DNA from: Treponema sp. UBA4307
GTDB lineage: Bacteria; Spirochaetota; Spirochaetia; Treponematales; Treponemataceae
Direction of reading: 5' to 3'
Length of the DNA: 64,000 nucleotides
NCBI GenBank assembly: GCA_002394685.1
Contig: DGUP01000017.1
Location: 30,518 to 94,517, forward strand
The notes under the pieces were generated by a model. The model saw nothing but the letters and a program-made list of their open reading frames with translations. It was not told the DNA's origin and did no database searches. A program made the translations under genes and the position numbers. Positions within the stretch are counted from its first letter, which is position 1. Each line of letters starts with the position of its first letter. Below, piece by piece: positions 1 to 7,803 of the stretch.

Positions 1-1
1 C

Positions 2-841
2 AATTTTTACAATCAGTTTATAAATGCTGCTTCCGGGGCAGAAAGAATTTTTGAGATTATTGATAATAAGGCTTCTGTAACAAGTAAGGAAGGTGCTCCT
101 ATTATGCCGCCTGTTAAAGGCCGTGTGGAATTTGAGAATGTGAGCTTCGGTTACCTGGCAGAAAAAGAGGTTTTGCAGAAGGTGAACTTTGCAGTTGATG
201 CCGGAGAAACAATTGCCCTTGTAGGTCCAACGGGTGCAGGCAAGTCTACAGTTGTAAATCTTATAAGCCGCTTCTACGATATAAATGACGGCTCTATCAA
301 GATAGATGGAACAGACATAAGGGATGTGGAACTTTCCAGCCTGAGAACTCAGATGGGAATTATGACTCAGGACAACTATATTTTCAGTGGTACAATCCGG
401 GAAAACATAATGTACGGAAAGCTTGATGCAAGCGAAGAAGAAATGCTTGAAGCCAGTCGTGCCGTTCATGCAGATGATTTTATAAAGAATCTGGAAGATG
501 GTTACGATACAAAACTTACTGCCCGGGGCGGAGAACTTTCAAACGGTCAGAGGCAGCTGGTTGCTTTTGCCAGAACAATGCTTTCTAATCCGAGAATTCT
601 TATTCTTGATGAGGCAACCTCCAGCATCGATACAAAAACCGAGCTTCTTGTACAGCAGGGAATTGCCAGCATGCTCAAGGGACGCACAAGCTTTGTAATT
701 GCCCACCGCCTGTCTACCATACAGAATGCAGACAGGATATTTGTAATAGACAAAGGGGGAATTGTAGAAAGCGGCAGTCCTGAAGAACTGATGGCCAGAA
801 AGGGTGCTTACTATGCCCTTAGAAAAGCCCAGTTCTCATAA
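2..841 (+). CDS. ABC exporter, C-terminal part (permease end plus ATPase), partial
   Basis: The reading frame is open from base 2, so the gene begins outside the window. The first ~35 residues (FINAASGAERIFEII and on) are the linker typical of fused permease-ATPase exporters of the MsbA/MdlB type. The ATPase domain follows: Walker A GPTGAGKST, Q-loop TQDNYIFSGTIRENI, signature GELSNGQ (the usual LSGGQ with N for the first G), Walker B ILILDEATSSID and H-loop IAHRLSTI. Members pump lipids, peptides or drugs out across the inner membrane as dimers; the substrate cannot be told from this part. A strong hairpin terminator follows. Neighbouring genes to the left, possibly a second half-transporter, are out of view. 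Confidence 0.93.
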   Translation, partial: NFYNQFINAASGAERIFEIIDNKASVTSKEGAPIMPPVKGRVEFENVSFGYLAEKEVLQKVNFAVDAGETIALVGPTGAGKSTVVNLISRFYDINDGSIKIDGTDIRDVELSSLRTQMGIMTQDNYIFSGTIRENIMYGKLDASEEEMLEASRAVHADDFIKNLEDGYDTKLTARGGELSNGQRQLVAFARTMLSNPRILILDEATSSIDTKTELLVQQGIASMLKGRTSFVIAHRLSTIQNADRIFVIDKGGIVESGSPEELMARKGAYYALRKAQFS

Positions 842-948
842 GAGGAACCTTCTGCTTCTTACGTCAGGAGTAAATCTAAAAAAATATTGTTAGCGCAGCG
901 TGGAAGGGTGGCGCAGCCATTGGAACGGTAGTTCCAACGGAGCGAAGC

Positions 949-1002
949 GGAGCCCTGGAAGGCGGTTACTGATTCAGCCGCGTCCAGGAGCTCCTTTTTT
1001 TT
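949..1002 (+). terminator. Rho-independent terminator of the ABC exporter gene
   Basis: GGAGC-CCTGGA on the left arm pairs with TCCAGG-(A)-GCTCC on the right arm, with further CGG/CCG pairing inside, and the hairpin is followed by eight T residues. It ends exactly at the stop of the convergent phosphatase gene. A second small dyad, TGGAAC/GTTCCA, sits just upstream at about 920-936. Confidence 0.8.
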
Positions 1003-3067
1003 ATTTTTTCTGAAGAACGATTACGGTCAGGTCGTCACGGAGGGCAACTCCTTCGGTGTAGCGGTCAAATTGCCGCATTACGAAATCCAGTTTGGACTGG
1101 GCGTTACCGTTTCCGCTGTTTGCAAAGGCCTGGCAGACTGAATCCTGGCCCCATTCTGTTCCTGCATCATTTCTTGATTCTGAAAGGCAGTCTGTATAAA
1201 GAATGAGGGCGTCGCCTTTTTCCATATTGAACTGGAGGGCTTTAAAGTCTACATCCAGTTCAGGAATTCCTACCAGGGTACAGGTGTTGTCTTCTGCAAT
1301 TTCTTTTGTCATGCGGACGGTTTGTGTTTTGCCGGTTTTTGCATTTCTATAAAAGATTGCGGGATGGCCTGCATTTACATACTGAACTTGATTTCCGTGG
1401 AGGCGGAGAAGGACTCCTGTAAGATAATTCTGTACGTCGCCCTTGTCTGTAATTATTTCTTTGTTAATGTCTTTCATGATTGTTGCAAGTTTAACGTTCA
1501 TGTCAGAAGAGAATTTTCTGGAGATGGCGTTTTTTGCAATCATTGTTACAAGTCCTGAAGCAATTCCGTGGCCTGATACGTCAAAGAGGGCCAGTCCTGT
1601 TAAACTGTTTCCTTCTGAGAAGAAGTCGTACAGGTCTCCTGAAACTCCGGCGTTAGGTTTAAAGACGTATGCCAGTTCCCAGTCATCAACTGATGGGGCC
1701 CAGCGTGGGAAGAAGGACTGCTGTACGTAAACTGCAAGACGCATATCTTCTTCGGCTCTCATCTGGGCAACTTCCAGTTTTGCGTTAACTACTGTAAGTT
1801 CCTGGTTGGATTTTGTTAAATCGATTGTGCGCTGATCTACTTCGTCCTTGAGGTGTTTGTTCAGGTATTCGGCTCTGTTTCTTGCATTAGAGAAGCGGTT
1901 TGCCAGGACAATGAGCAGGGCAAGAATAACCAGCTGCCAGCCGATTGAAGTAATATATGGAAGGGTATACAGCTTGAGGATGTCGTGGGTTATAAAATCC
2001 AGGGCGGCTGTAATCAGGAAAGGTGTAAATCCTAAAAGCAGAGGCAGGGCATCGTCCTGTTCCTTTTTGATTACGGCTTTAAAGAGTCTGAATACCATGT
2101 AGGCGATTGGAGGCAGGAACCATGGCTGGTAGAATGGGCGCCACTGTCTTAAGTAGTAGTAGTTTGGTGCTGCCATAACTATCATCATTGGAATGATGAG
2201 GACTGATATACGGATTATGCGGATTACCTTGTTGTCTTTACGCTTTAAGTATTCGTTTACGAATGTGGTGATGAGGAATGGAAGTGTAAAGAGCAGTGAA
2301 CATGAGAAGATTTTCTGGAACCAGAGGAAGTTCATTTTTGGTGAAGGAAGTCCTGGAATTTCTGAAATGTAGAAAACCAGCATGTAGATTACGGAAATAA
2401 AGTTGATAAGGGCAAACCAGAGGGCTTCTTTTTGACTGCGGCTCTTGCGCCAGACCATGAGGTGGTAGAATCCTACAATTACCATTGCAAAGGCGAACCA
2501 GGCTAAAAGCTGACTGTTCCAGAATCTTTCTTTTGCAGCGGCATTTTTTGCGTCCTGATATTCTCCCAGAAAAGGATTTGAAATGATTGAGCCTTCTCCG
2601 TCAACAAAAACTTCTATAAGAATTGTGTTTGTTCCGTATTGATTGATGATGTTTTCAGGGATGTCGTAAAAGCGGGTTGTGTTCCAGGCTGAAAATTCGT
2701 GGGGCGGGAAGTATCCTTCGTGACCAATCAGAATGCCGTTGAAATAAGTTTTGTCTGCAAGTGTAATACGGCCTAAATAAACTGCCAGGTCTTTTCCCTT
2801 TAATCCTTCCGGAATGGAAAAGTTCTTTCTAAGCCAGACGGTTCCTTTTTGTTCAGAAACCAGTTTGTGCAGGTTTTCCATTTTTTCTGGTGTAAGTTCA
2901 GCAAATACTGTTCCTTCCAGTGCTGGATTTCTTACTGCGTACAGCCAGCCGCTTGATAAATCAACCATTTTGTCTGGAGCAGGACGACCGCAGCTGATGA
3001 AAACAAAAGATGAAAGTAAAACTGCAAGACAAAATATTTTTCTTATGTCCTTAAAAAAGCCTTTCAT
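1001..3067 (-). CDS. SpoIIE-family membrane serine phosphatase (7TMR-DISM-like)
   Basis: 688 residues. The N-terminus has a lipoprotein-like signal (SSFVFISCG), then an extracytoplasmic beta-rich region to ~residue 180 and about seven membrane segments (~185-400). A short coiled coil (~400-445) leads to a PP2C/SpoIIE phosphatase domain with metal-binding motifs GVSGDLYDFF and ALFDVSGHGIASG. Such proteins dephosphorylate anti-sigma-factor antagonists or related targets in response to an external signal. Start at 3067 is supported by GGAGG six bases upstream. The promoter region carries a TGATAGT-N3-ACTATCA dyad shared with the galE promoter. No kinase or antagonist gene is adjacent, so the partner is unknown. 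Confidence 0.85.
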   Translation of the reverse strand: MKGFFKDIRKIFCLAVLLSSFVFISCGRPAPDKMVDLSSGWLYAVRNPALEGTVFAELTPEKMENLHKLVSEQKGTVWLRKNFSIPEGLKGKDLAVYLGRITLADKTYFNGILIGHEGYFPPHEFSAWNTTRFYDIPENIINQYGTNTILIEVFVDGEGSIISNPFLGEYQDAKNAAAKERFWNSQLLAWFAFAMVIVGFYHLMVWRKSRSQKEALWFALINFISVIYMLVFYISEIPGLPSPKMNFLWFQKIFSCSLLFTLPFLITTFVNEYLKRKDNKVIRIIRISVLIIPMMIVMAAPNYYYLRQWRPFYQPWFLPPIAYMVFRLFKAVIKKEQDDALPLLLGFTPFLITAALDFITHDILKLYTLPYITSIGWQLVILALLIVLANRFSNARNRAEYLNKHLKDEVDQRTIDLTKSNQELTVVNAKLEVAQMRAEEDMRLAVYVQQSFFPRWAPSVDDWELAYVFKPNAGVSGDLYDFFSEGNSLTGLALFDVSGHGIASGLVTMIAKNAISRKFSSDMNVKLATIMKDINKEIITDKGDVQNYLTGVLLRLHGNQVQYVNAGHPAIFYRNAKTGKTQTVRMTKEIAEDNTCTLVGIPELDVDFKALQFNMEKGDALILYTDCLSESRNDAGTEWGQDSVCQAFANSGNGNAQSKLDFVMRQFDRYTEGVALRDDLTVIVLQKK

Positions 3068-3080
3068 AATGCCTCCGAAT

Positions 3081-3122
3081 GTGATAGATTATTAGCATCT
3101 GATAGTATGACTATCACTATAA
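3081..3122 (-). promoter_or_regulatory. Operator-like dyad in the phosphatase promoter
   Basis: TGATAGT (3100-3106) and ACTATCA (3110-3116) form a perfect 7-bp inverted repeat with a 3-base spacer. On the minus strand it lies immediately after a -10-like TATAGT. Another GTGATAG half-site lies at 3081-3087. The galE promoter has the same arrangement. Confidence 0.55.
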
Positions 3123-3437
3123 TTAATTGTCACCTTGAATTAATGAAAAGTCAAACGTATTTTGACATATTTTAGAAATATGCTGAAGTTTAAGTAATTT
3201 AACTTTTTGTTACAAGTACAAAAATCAGAAGTTTTTCATAAAATTTTGATAAATTTTCATCTTTTTCAAGACAAAAAAAAATATTGCGTTAAAATGATTT
3301 GTAAGCAGTGAGCTGCAGTTAAATGAATGTAATTTCCTTTATATACAGAGGTTCACAGATATCGGAGTCGTTTTTTTGTGAGATTTTTCACAATTTTGGC
3401 TAAAGAGTCAGTTTTTTCTGGTTCTTTAGCTTTTTTT
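3123..3437 (+). other. Gap between divergent genes, ending in an orphan terminator
   Basis: This AT-rich stretch has no credible ORF. It ends in a clear terminator-like hairpin, GCTAAAGA (3399-3406) with TCTTTAGC (3423-3430) and seven T residues. No plus-strand gene lies upstream, so the hairpin either ends a small RNA starting in this gap or shields clpP from antisense transcription. A weaker TTGTGA/TCACAA hairpin lies at about 3376-3393. A TTGACA at 3162 could be a -35 box, but no good -10 was found. Confidence 0.4.
3399..3437 (+). terminator. Hairpin terminator upstream of clpP
   Basis: An 8-bp perfect stem GCTAAAGA/TCTTTAGC with a 16-base loop is followed by a T7 tract. It points the same way as clpP but ends 36 bases before the clpP -35 box, so it does not terminate clpP itself. 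Confidence 0.7.
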
Positions 3438-3472
3438 ATTCCCCCAGATTGAAAGGTTTCATTAAAATAAAA

Positions 3473-3508
3473 TGGACTAATTTGTTCTTTTCTACTATAT
3501 TCATAGTA
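3473..3508 (+). promoter_or_regulatory. clpP promoter with overlapping dyad
   Basis: TGGACT (3473-3478), a 17-base spacer and TATATT (3496-3501) form a sigma-70-type promoter. TACTAT-N4-ATAGTA (3493-3498 and 3503-3508) overlaps the -10 box and could be an operator. Confidence 0.5.
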
Positions 3509-3553
3509 TCAAAAAAGTCCGGAATAAACGGATAAAAAAAGATTGGAGAAGTA

Positions 3554-4165
3554 ATGAACAATTCACTTTCACGTGTTTGGAACGATGAGGAAGAAGAGAA
3601 GAAAGCCGAAAAGGCCGCACCATCACCTGCTCTCGAAGAAAAGTTCCTTAAGACCCGCCAGATTCTTTTAAGCGGTGAAATTAATGAAGAAAATGCAGAC
3701 AAAATCGTTCGTCAGCTTCTTTTGCTTGAAGCTGATAACCATGATCCTATTTACATCTACATTGATTCTCCTGGAGGAGATGTAGACGCTGGTTTTGCAA
3801 TTTTCGATACAATTCGTTTTGTTGATGCACCTGTATATACAATCGGATGGGGCCTGGTTGCATCTGCTGCATCCCTTATTCTTCTTGCAGCACCAAAAGA
3901 GCGCCGTCTTGGTTTACCAAACAGCCACTACCTGATTCATCAGCCTTTGAGCCGCATGCAGGGAGTTGCAACGGATATTGAAATTCATGCAGCTGAAATG
4001 GCAAAGACAAAGGCTAAACTGAATAAGATTATTTCTGAAGAAACTGGTACTGCTCTGGAAAAGGTTACTGAAGATACTGACAGAGACTACTGGCTTGATG
4101 CAGAAGAATCCGTTAAATACGGTTTAATCAGCAGAGTTATTTCAAAGCGCAGCGAACTTAAGTAG
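3554..4165 (+). CDS. clpP: ATP-dependent Clp protease proteolytic subunit (ClpP-like)
   Basis: 203 residues, matching ClpP from about residue 33. It is a cytoplasmic serine protease that forms a double heptamer and degrades proteins fed by Clp ATPases. The triad can be placed as Ser107 (ASAASLI), His129 (LIHQP) and Asp178 (TDRDYW). The Ser region reads GWGLVASAAS rather than the common GQAAS, and a charged ~30-residue extension (DEEEEKKAEK) precedes the core. This fits the second ClpP paralogue that many spirochaetes carry. The start has GGAGAAG upstream. No clpX follows; the next gene is a UPF0158-GNAT fusion with a short gap. Confidence 0.9.
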   Translation: MNNSLSRVWNDEEEEKKAEKAAPSPALEEKFLKTRQILLSGEINEENADKIVRQLLLLEADNHDPIYIYIDSPGGDVDAGFAIFDTIRFVDAPVYTIGWGLVASAASLILLAAPKERRLGLPNSHYLIHQPLSRMQGVATDIEIHAAEMAKTKAKLNKIISEETGTALEKVTEDTDRDYWLDAEESVKYGLISRVISKRSELK

Positions 4166-4181
4166 CTTATTGTTTTGCAAA

Positions 4182-5132
4182 ATGACCTTTGAGCTTACTC
4201 AGTCTTTAATCAACAGCATAATTTTCTCAATGGAAGACCAGACCACTGTTCGTCTTATGGATTCTAAGACAGGTGGTCTTGTTGTCGTTAAGAGCCGGGA
4301 TGAAGTTCTGTCCGGAAACGAAAAAAGCAGAAACTTACTGGAAGATGGTGACCGCTATTATGCCCTGCCAGAATGGTCCAGCGCTGACGGTTACGGTCTG
4401 CTTGAGGATTTTACAGAAAGCGTTCAATCATCTGAAGTCCGCAAAGAACTCAGAGACGTTTTGGTGAACGGAAGGGGGGTATTCAGAAATTTTAAAAACG
4501 TAATTAAGGCCAATCCGGAACTTCAGCGTCAGTGGAATATTTTTAAGGCTGAAAGAATGAAGGTTCGTGTTTTGGAATGGTATAACGGTCTTCGTGAATC
4601 TTGGGGCCTCGATGTTTACGAAATGCAGGTGGATGATATTGAAACTGAAGACCTGCTTTTGGATGATTTTGGGTTCGGGGAATATGATCCTGTCAGGGAC
4701 AAGGATGATGTTATTCACGGAAGAGAAGAACTTGCGGAAGAGATGAAGTACCAGTTTACAGGCGATATCGGCGAAGCTCAAATCTTTGTTTGGCAGAAGG
4801 AGTGCCAGGTTTTTGACAATGAAGAAAAAACTGGTTTTGTATGCCGTTCAGGAGCTGATGATTTTGCTGGCTGCATTTTAACTTGCTGCTGTTCGTCCTC
4901 ATCAAAAAAGACTGTTCTTGTAACAGATTTTTTTGTGTTGCAGAGTTTCCGGAGTCTTGGTATTGGAAAGGAACTTCTTTCGAAATGCCTTGCACACTTA
5001 AAAGGCCAGGGAACTCAATGGTTATTGATTTCAAATTCAAACATACCCGAATTTATGGAACCTATGCTTACCAATATTGGCTTTGAAAGGCAGGGTTTAT
5101 TTTTCGTGGCAGATTTATTTAATTTATTTTAA
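4182..5132 (+). CDS. UPF0158-domain/GNAT acetyltransferase fusion
   Basis: 316 residues from ATG 4182; a TTG at 4170 is an alternative. Residues ~1-150 resemble UPF0158 proteins (VRLMDSKTGG, LEDGDRYYALPEW, LVNGRGVFRNFK), a family without a settled function. Residues ~200-316 look like a GNAT acyltransferase, with the acetyl-CoA-binding loop in VLQSFRSLGIGKELLSK. GNATs move an acetyl group from acetyl-CoA to an amine; the substrate is not evident. The gene lies 16 bases after clpP with no clear Shine-Dalgarno, so it is probably translationally coupled and co-transcribed. Confidence 0.75.
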   Translation: MTFELTQSLINSIIFSMEDQTTVRLMDSKTGGLVVVKSRDEVLSGNEKSRNLLEDGDRYYALPEWSSADGYGLLEDFTESVQSSEVRKELRDVLVNGRGVFRNFKNVIKANPELQRQWNIFKAERMKVRVLEWYNGLRESWGLDVYEMQVDDIETEDLLLDDFGFGEYDPVRDKDDVIHGREELAEEMKYQFTGDIGEAQIFVWQKECQVFDNEEKTGFVCRSGADDFAGCILTCCCSSSSKKTVLVTDFFVLQSFRSLGIGKELLSKCLAHLKGQGTQWLLISNSNIPEFMEPMLTNIGFERQGLFFVADLFNLF

Positions 5133-5146
5133 TAAAGGAGATTTTT

Positions 5147-6013
5147 ATGTCTTACAATCGTGAAAATTCAAATTATGTAGTTAATGAAGAACAGATCGGC
5201 GCTTACCTTGCTGATATTGTTACCCGCATTGAAAAGTCCAGCAATAATGATATTGAAGCTTTGGATACAATCAAAAAACTCATAAAGAAGAATGTTCCAT
5301 TTTCACGCAGAAAACTCGTATTCGCTTACCTTATAAAGAATTCAGTTCACGGCTACCGTCCAAATAAAAATTTCGACCGCAGCAGTCGTTTTGAACGGGG
5401 TGATAAGAGAGAATCAAGAAACGAATCTCGCAGCGAGCGTTATTCTAAAAATGAAAATAATGAGCGTCAGGAAAGAGCTCCAAGAGTTCAGATTGACCCT
5501 TCTCTTGCAAAGACAATTTTTATTGGAGTTGGAAGAAACCGCCGCGTTTTCCCAAGAGATTTAGTTGGTCTTCTGGTAAATATTGCAGGTCTGGACAGAG
5601 AACGTATTGGTGAAATCCGCGTACTTGCAAATTATTCTTTCATTCAGCTCTTCTCTGAAGATTGTGAAAAAGCAATTGCTGCTCTTAACAATTATGAATA
5701 CAGAGGAAGAAAGCTTTCTGTAAGCTACTCTAAGCAGCGTGATGAAAACTCTCCTGCAGAAGATTATTCTCCAGCAGAAGAAAAGGCTGCAGTTTCAGAA
5801 TCAGTTCTTTCTGATGAAGGAATTAACGATGAACCAATTCCTGCAAATGTAACAAATGAGTCAAGCGGTATTGCTGCTGCAGAAGTTTCTGAAGAAGCAA
5901 AAATTGCACAGGCTCAGACAGAATACGCCAAGGCTGTTGAAGCAAAACCTTATGCTGAAACAACTGATGACGGTCAGGTAAAGAGTCACTTTGGTGACGG
6001 TGCTGCATATTGA
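5147..6013 (+). CDS. DbpA-type RNA-binding domain protein
   Basis: 288 residues with AAAGGAG before the ATG. The middle (~120-200: TIFIGVGRNRRVFPRDLVGLL, then IGEIRVLANYSFIQLF) matches the DbpA/CsdA RNA-binding domain normally found at the C-terminus of DEAD-box helicases. Here there is no helicase core. Before it lie a helical segment (~15-75) and an Arg/Ser/Asn-rich linker (~80-115); after it an acidic, low-complexity tail. A role in RNA binding or ribosome assembly is inferred from the domain alone. The stop overlaps the start of the next gene. Confidence 0.75.
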   Translation: MSYNRENSNYVVNEEQIGAYLADIVTRIEKSSNNDIEALDTIKKLIKKNVPFSRRKLVFAYLIKNSVHGYRPNKNFDRSSRFERGDKRESRNESRSERYSKNENNERQERAPRVQIDPSLAKTIFIGVGRNRRVFPRDLVGLLVNIAGLDRERIGEIRVLANYSFIQLFSEDCEKAIAALNNYEYRGRKLSVSYSKQRDENSPAEDYSPAEEKAAVSESVLSDEGINDEPIPANVTNESSGIAAAEVSEEAKIAQAQTEYAKAVEAKPYAETTDDGQVKSHFGDGAAY

Positions 6014-6717
6014 TTGATGTAGTTCCAGCAGGGCCTTTCAGGGTAAACACCCTGGTTGTTCATCTTGAGGGGCCTTTTGTTTTTATTGTAGATCCTGCCG
6101 GTTCAGATTTCAGCAGGGACAATTATAAGCTTTCTCAATTTCTTGAGCAGCAGAATTTAAAGGTGGTTCTGGTCCTGCTAACCCATGGTCACTTTGATCA
6201 TATTGGGGGGCTTAAAAAAATAGCCGCTGATTTTCCGGAGGCTCCAGTCCTTATTCACGAAAAGGACAGTGATTTTATTGGTCCTGATTCTAAGATTTTA
6301 CAGGAACGTTCCCTTAAACTCATGGGCTTTGAAGAATTTCTTCCATATGTTTCAGATTTACCTGCTCCGGATGCTTTTCTTTCTGATGGAAAAAGTCTCT
6401 GGGACTGCCTGGCTTCCATTAAGGGAAAATCTTTTTCTTCTTACGGGCCTGGCGTAAAAAAGGCTCTCAGTTTATGGCAGGTAATGAGTACCCCTGGTCA
6501 TTCCCCTGGTTCAGTTTGTCTTTACAACAAAGAGGAAAGAACTTTAATCAGCGGTGATACGGTCTTTTATCAGAGCTACGGAAGAACGGATTTGCCCGGT
6601 GGTGATGAAAGTACAATCATTAAATCCCTGAAAAAAATTTATCATAATCTCCCAAAAGAAACTCTTGTTTATCCTGGTCACGATTACTGCGGATTTATGC
6701 TGCAGGATAATCTGTAA
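6010..6717 (+). CDS. Metallo-beta-lactamase-fold hydrolase (glyoxalase II-like)
   Basis: 235 residues. Zinc ligands are visible in THGHFDHIGG, STPGHSPGSV, SGDTVF and PGHDY, in the order and spacing of the small glyoxalase II-like/persulfide dioxygenase-like branch of the MBL fold. It probably hydrolyses a thioester or related ester in the cytoplasm; the substrate is not defined. The only usable start is TTG 6010, which overlaps the preceding TGA (TTGA), so translation is probably coupled. Confidence 0.8.
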   Translation: MIDVVPAGPFRVNTLVVHLEGPFVFIVDPAGSDFSRDNYKLSQFLEQQNLKVVLVLLTHGHFDHIGGLKKIAADFPEAPVLIHEKDSDFIGPDSKILQERSLKLMGFEEFLPYVSDLPAPDAFLSDGKSLWDCLASIKGKSFSSYGPGVKKALSLWQVMSTPGHSPGSVCLYNKEERTLISGDTVFYQSYGRTDLPGGDESTIIKSLKKIYHNLPKETLVYPGHDYCGFMLQDNL

Positions 6718-6812
6718 AGCGGCTGTTTACAATTACAAGCACAAAATGTGTGAAGCAGGCGAGTCTGCGGCCTGAACAAGACCTTTCACGACTGGGAGCC
6801 GTTTTTTTTATT
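6716..6812 (+). ncRNA. Repeated structured RNA/terminator element, copy 1
   Basis: This ~97-base stretch after the MBL gene has a near copy on the minus strand at 37956-38051. Shared blocks are TTACAAGCACAAAAT, GCAGGCGAG(T/C)CTGCGG and GACTGGGAGC(C/T)GTTTTTTTT. The middle folds as GCAGG-CGAG-(T/C)CTGC, and GCGGC at the 5' end can pair with GC(C/T)GT before the T8 tract. The base differences between copies keep the pairs through G-U or G-C, which argues for an RNA structure. In this copy it may simply terminate the upstream operon. I do not recognise the family. Confidence 0.5.
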
Positions 6813-6830
6813 TATAAAAATCAAAGCCTG

Positions 6831-6857
6831 TTGCCACAAGTTCCTTCATCCTATAAT
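6831..6857 (+). promoter_or_regulatory. Leaderless promoter of the HAD gene
   Basis: TTGCCA (6831-6836) and TATAAT (6852-6857) lie just before the ATG at 6866. Only eight bases separate the -10 box from the start codon and there is no Shine-Dalgarno, so the transcript should start at or next to the ATG. The 15-base spacer is short. Confidence 0.55.
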
Positions 6858-6865
6858 ATTTGGCC

Positions 6866-7702
6866 ATGACAAAACTTCCTGAAAACAAACTTGACATTCA
6901 GCTTATTGCGCTGGATCTTGATGACACTCTTTTAAACAGCCAGGCTCAGATTTCTGAAAAAAATATTGAAGTTCTCAGACGCTGCGCTGCTTTAGGGATT
7001 TACGTTGTTTTGTGCTCGGGTCGGGCAGAAAGTGGAATTCTTCCTTTTGTAAGGGCGCTTAATCTGGCAGGACTGGAAGCGGGACGCTACATTGTTGCAA
7101 TTAACGGTTCTTCTGTTTTTGATCTCCATAAGCGTCTTCAAATTCACAGTCAGCTGGTTAGTGGAGAAGTTTTACTTGAAGCAGATGATGAAGCTGAAAA
7201 ATTCGGACTTCATTCGGAAGTTTATACCCCGGATGCAATTTTCTACGGAAAAGAAACTGAATGGACTTTAATGGACTGTAAACTCTGCAATATTCAGGGC
7301 CGTCAGGTTGATGACTTCAAAAAACTTCTGGAAAAGGGATTTTCAAAAATGCTTGTGGCAGGAGAGGCTGATAAAATTCAGCAGCTTCAGACAAAGATGA
7401 GGGCACGGCTTGGTGACAGGGCGGAAGTATTTACAAGTAAGCCGGTCTTCCTGGAGATTATGCCAAGAAATGTTGGTAAGGGAGAAGCCCTGCTCTGGCT
7501 GGCAGATCACATTGGTCTTGATCCAAAAAAGACAATTGCTTTTGGTGACGGAATGAATGATGAAAATATGATTCTTAAGTGCGGTTATGGCGTGGGAATG
7601 AAAAACGGTCAGCAGCACATAAAGGATGTTGCGTCATTTGTTACTGAAAAAACAAATGATGAAGATGGTGTAGGCGATTTTATAGAAAAATATATTCTGT
7701 AA
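6866..7702 (+). CDS. HAD-superfamily phosphatase, Cof-type
   Basis: 278 residues. HAD motif I is ALDLDDTLL, motif II lies in VVLCSGRAESG and motif IV is AFGDGMNDENM, with a C2-type cap between. Cof/YidA-like enzymes dephosphorylate sugar phosphates, pyridoxal phosphate or flavin mononucleotide in the cytoplasm; the substrate is not predictable. ATG 6866 is preferred over TTG 6860 because the -10 box ends at 6857. The stop codon's A residues are the first bases of the riboswitch stem downstream. Confidence 0.85.
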   Translation: MTKLPENKLDIQLIALDLDDTLLNSQAQISEKNIEVLRRCAALGIYVVLCSGRAESGILPFVRALNLAGLEAGRYIVAINGSSVFDLHKRLQIHSQLVSGEVLLEADDEAEKFGLHSEVYTPDAIFYGKETEWTLMDCKLCNIQGRQVDDFKKLLEKGFSKMLVAGEADKIQQLQTKMRARLGDRAEVFTSKPVFLEIMPRNVGKGEALLWLADHIGLDPKKTIAFGDGMNDENMILKCGYGVGMKNGQQHIKDVASFVTEKTNDEDGVGDFIEKYIL

Positions 7703-7800
7703 TATTTGCAGGTTGTCAAGCAGGGTGAAATTCCCTCCAAGCTCCACTACCGTATATGCGGACTGACAAATATTCTAATTAAAAATACAAGGGGATGTAT
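7701..7800 (+). promoter_or_regulatory. Cobalamin-type (small AdoCbl-variant/class II) riboswitch
   Basis: Outer stem AATATTTG (7701-7708) pairs with CAAATATT (7767-7774). The core AAGCAGGGTGAAATTCCC matches the conserved GGTG-AAA-TCC arm of cobalamin riboswitches, with GGG 7723-7725 pairing CCC 7733-7735. A loop region containing GCTCCACTAC follows, then stem CCG/CGG (7750-7752, 7759-7761). Downstream, ATACA (7785-7789) pairs with TGTAT (7796-7800) and exposes loop AGGGGA, which is the Shine-Dalgarno of the next gene. GGA in that loop can pair with TCC (7743-7745), the kissing-loop logic of cobalamin switches that block translation. FMN riboswitches share GGTGAAATTCC but need other conserved helices not seen here. 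Confidence 0.62.
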
Positions 7801-7803
7801 TGT

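Noticed and set aside
7701..7774. FMN riboswitch reading of GGTGAAATTCCC
   Set aside because: The remaining conserved FMN helices and GGCGGT block are missing, while the downstream kissing-loop hairpin fits the cobalamin type.
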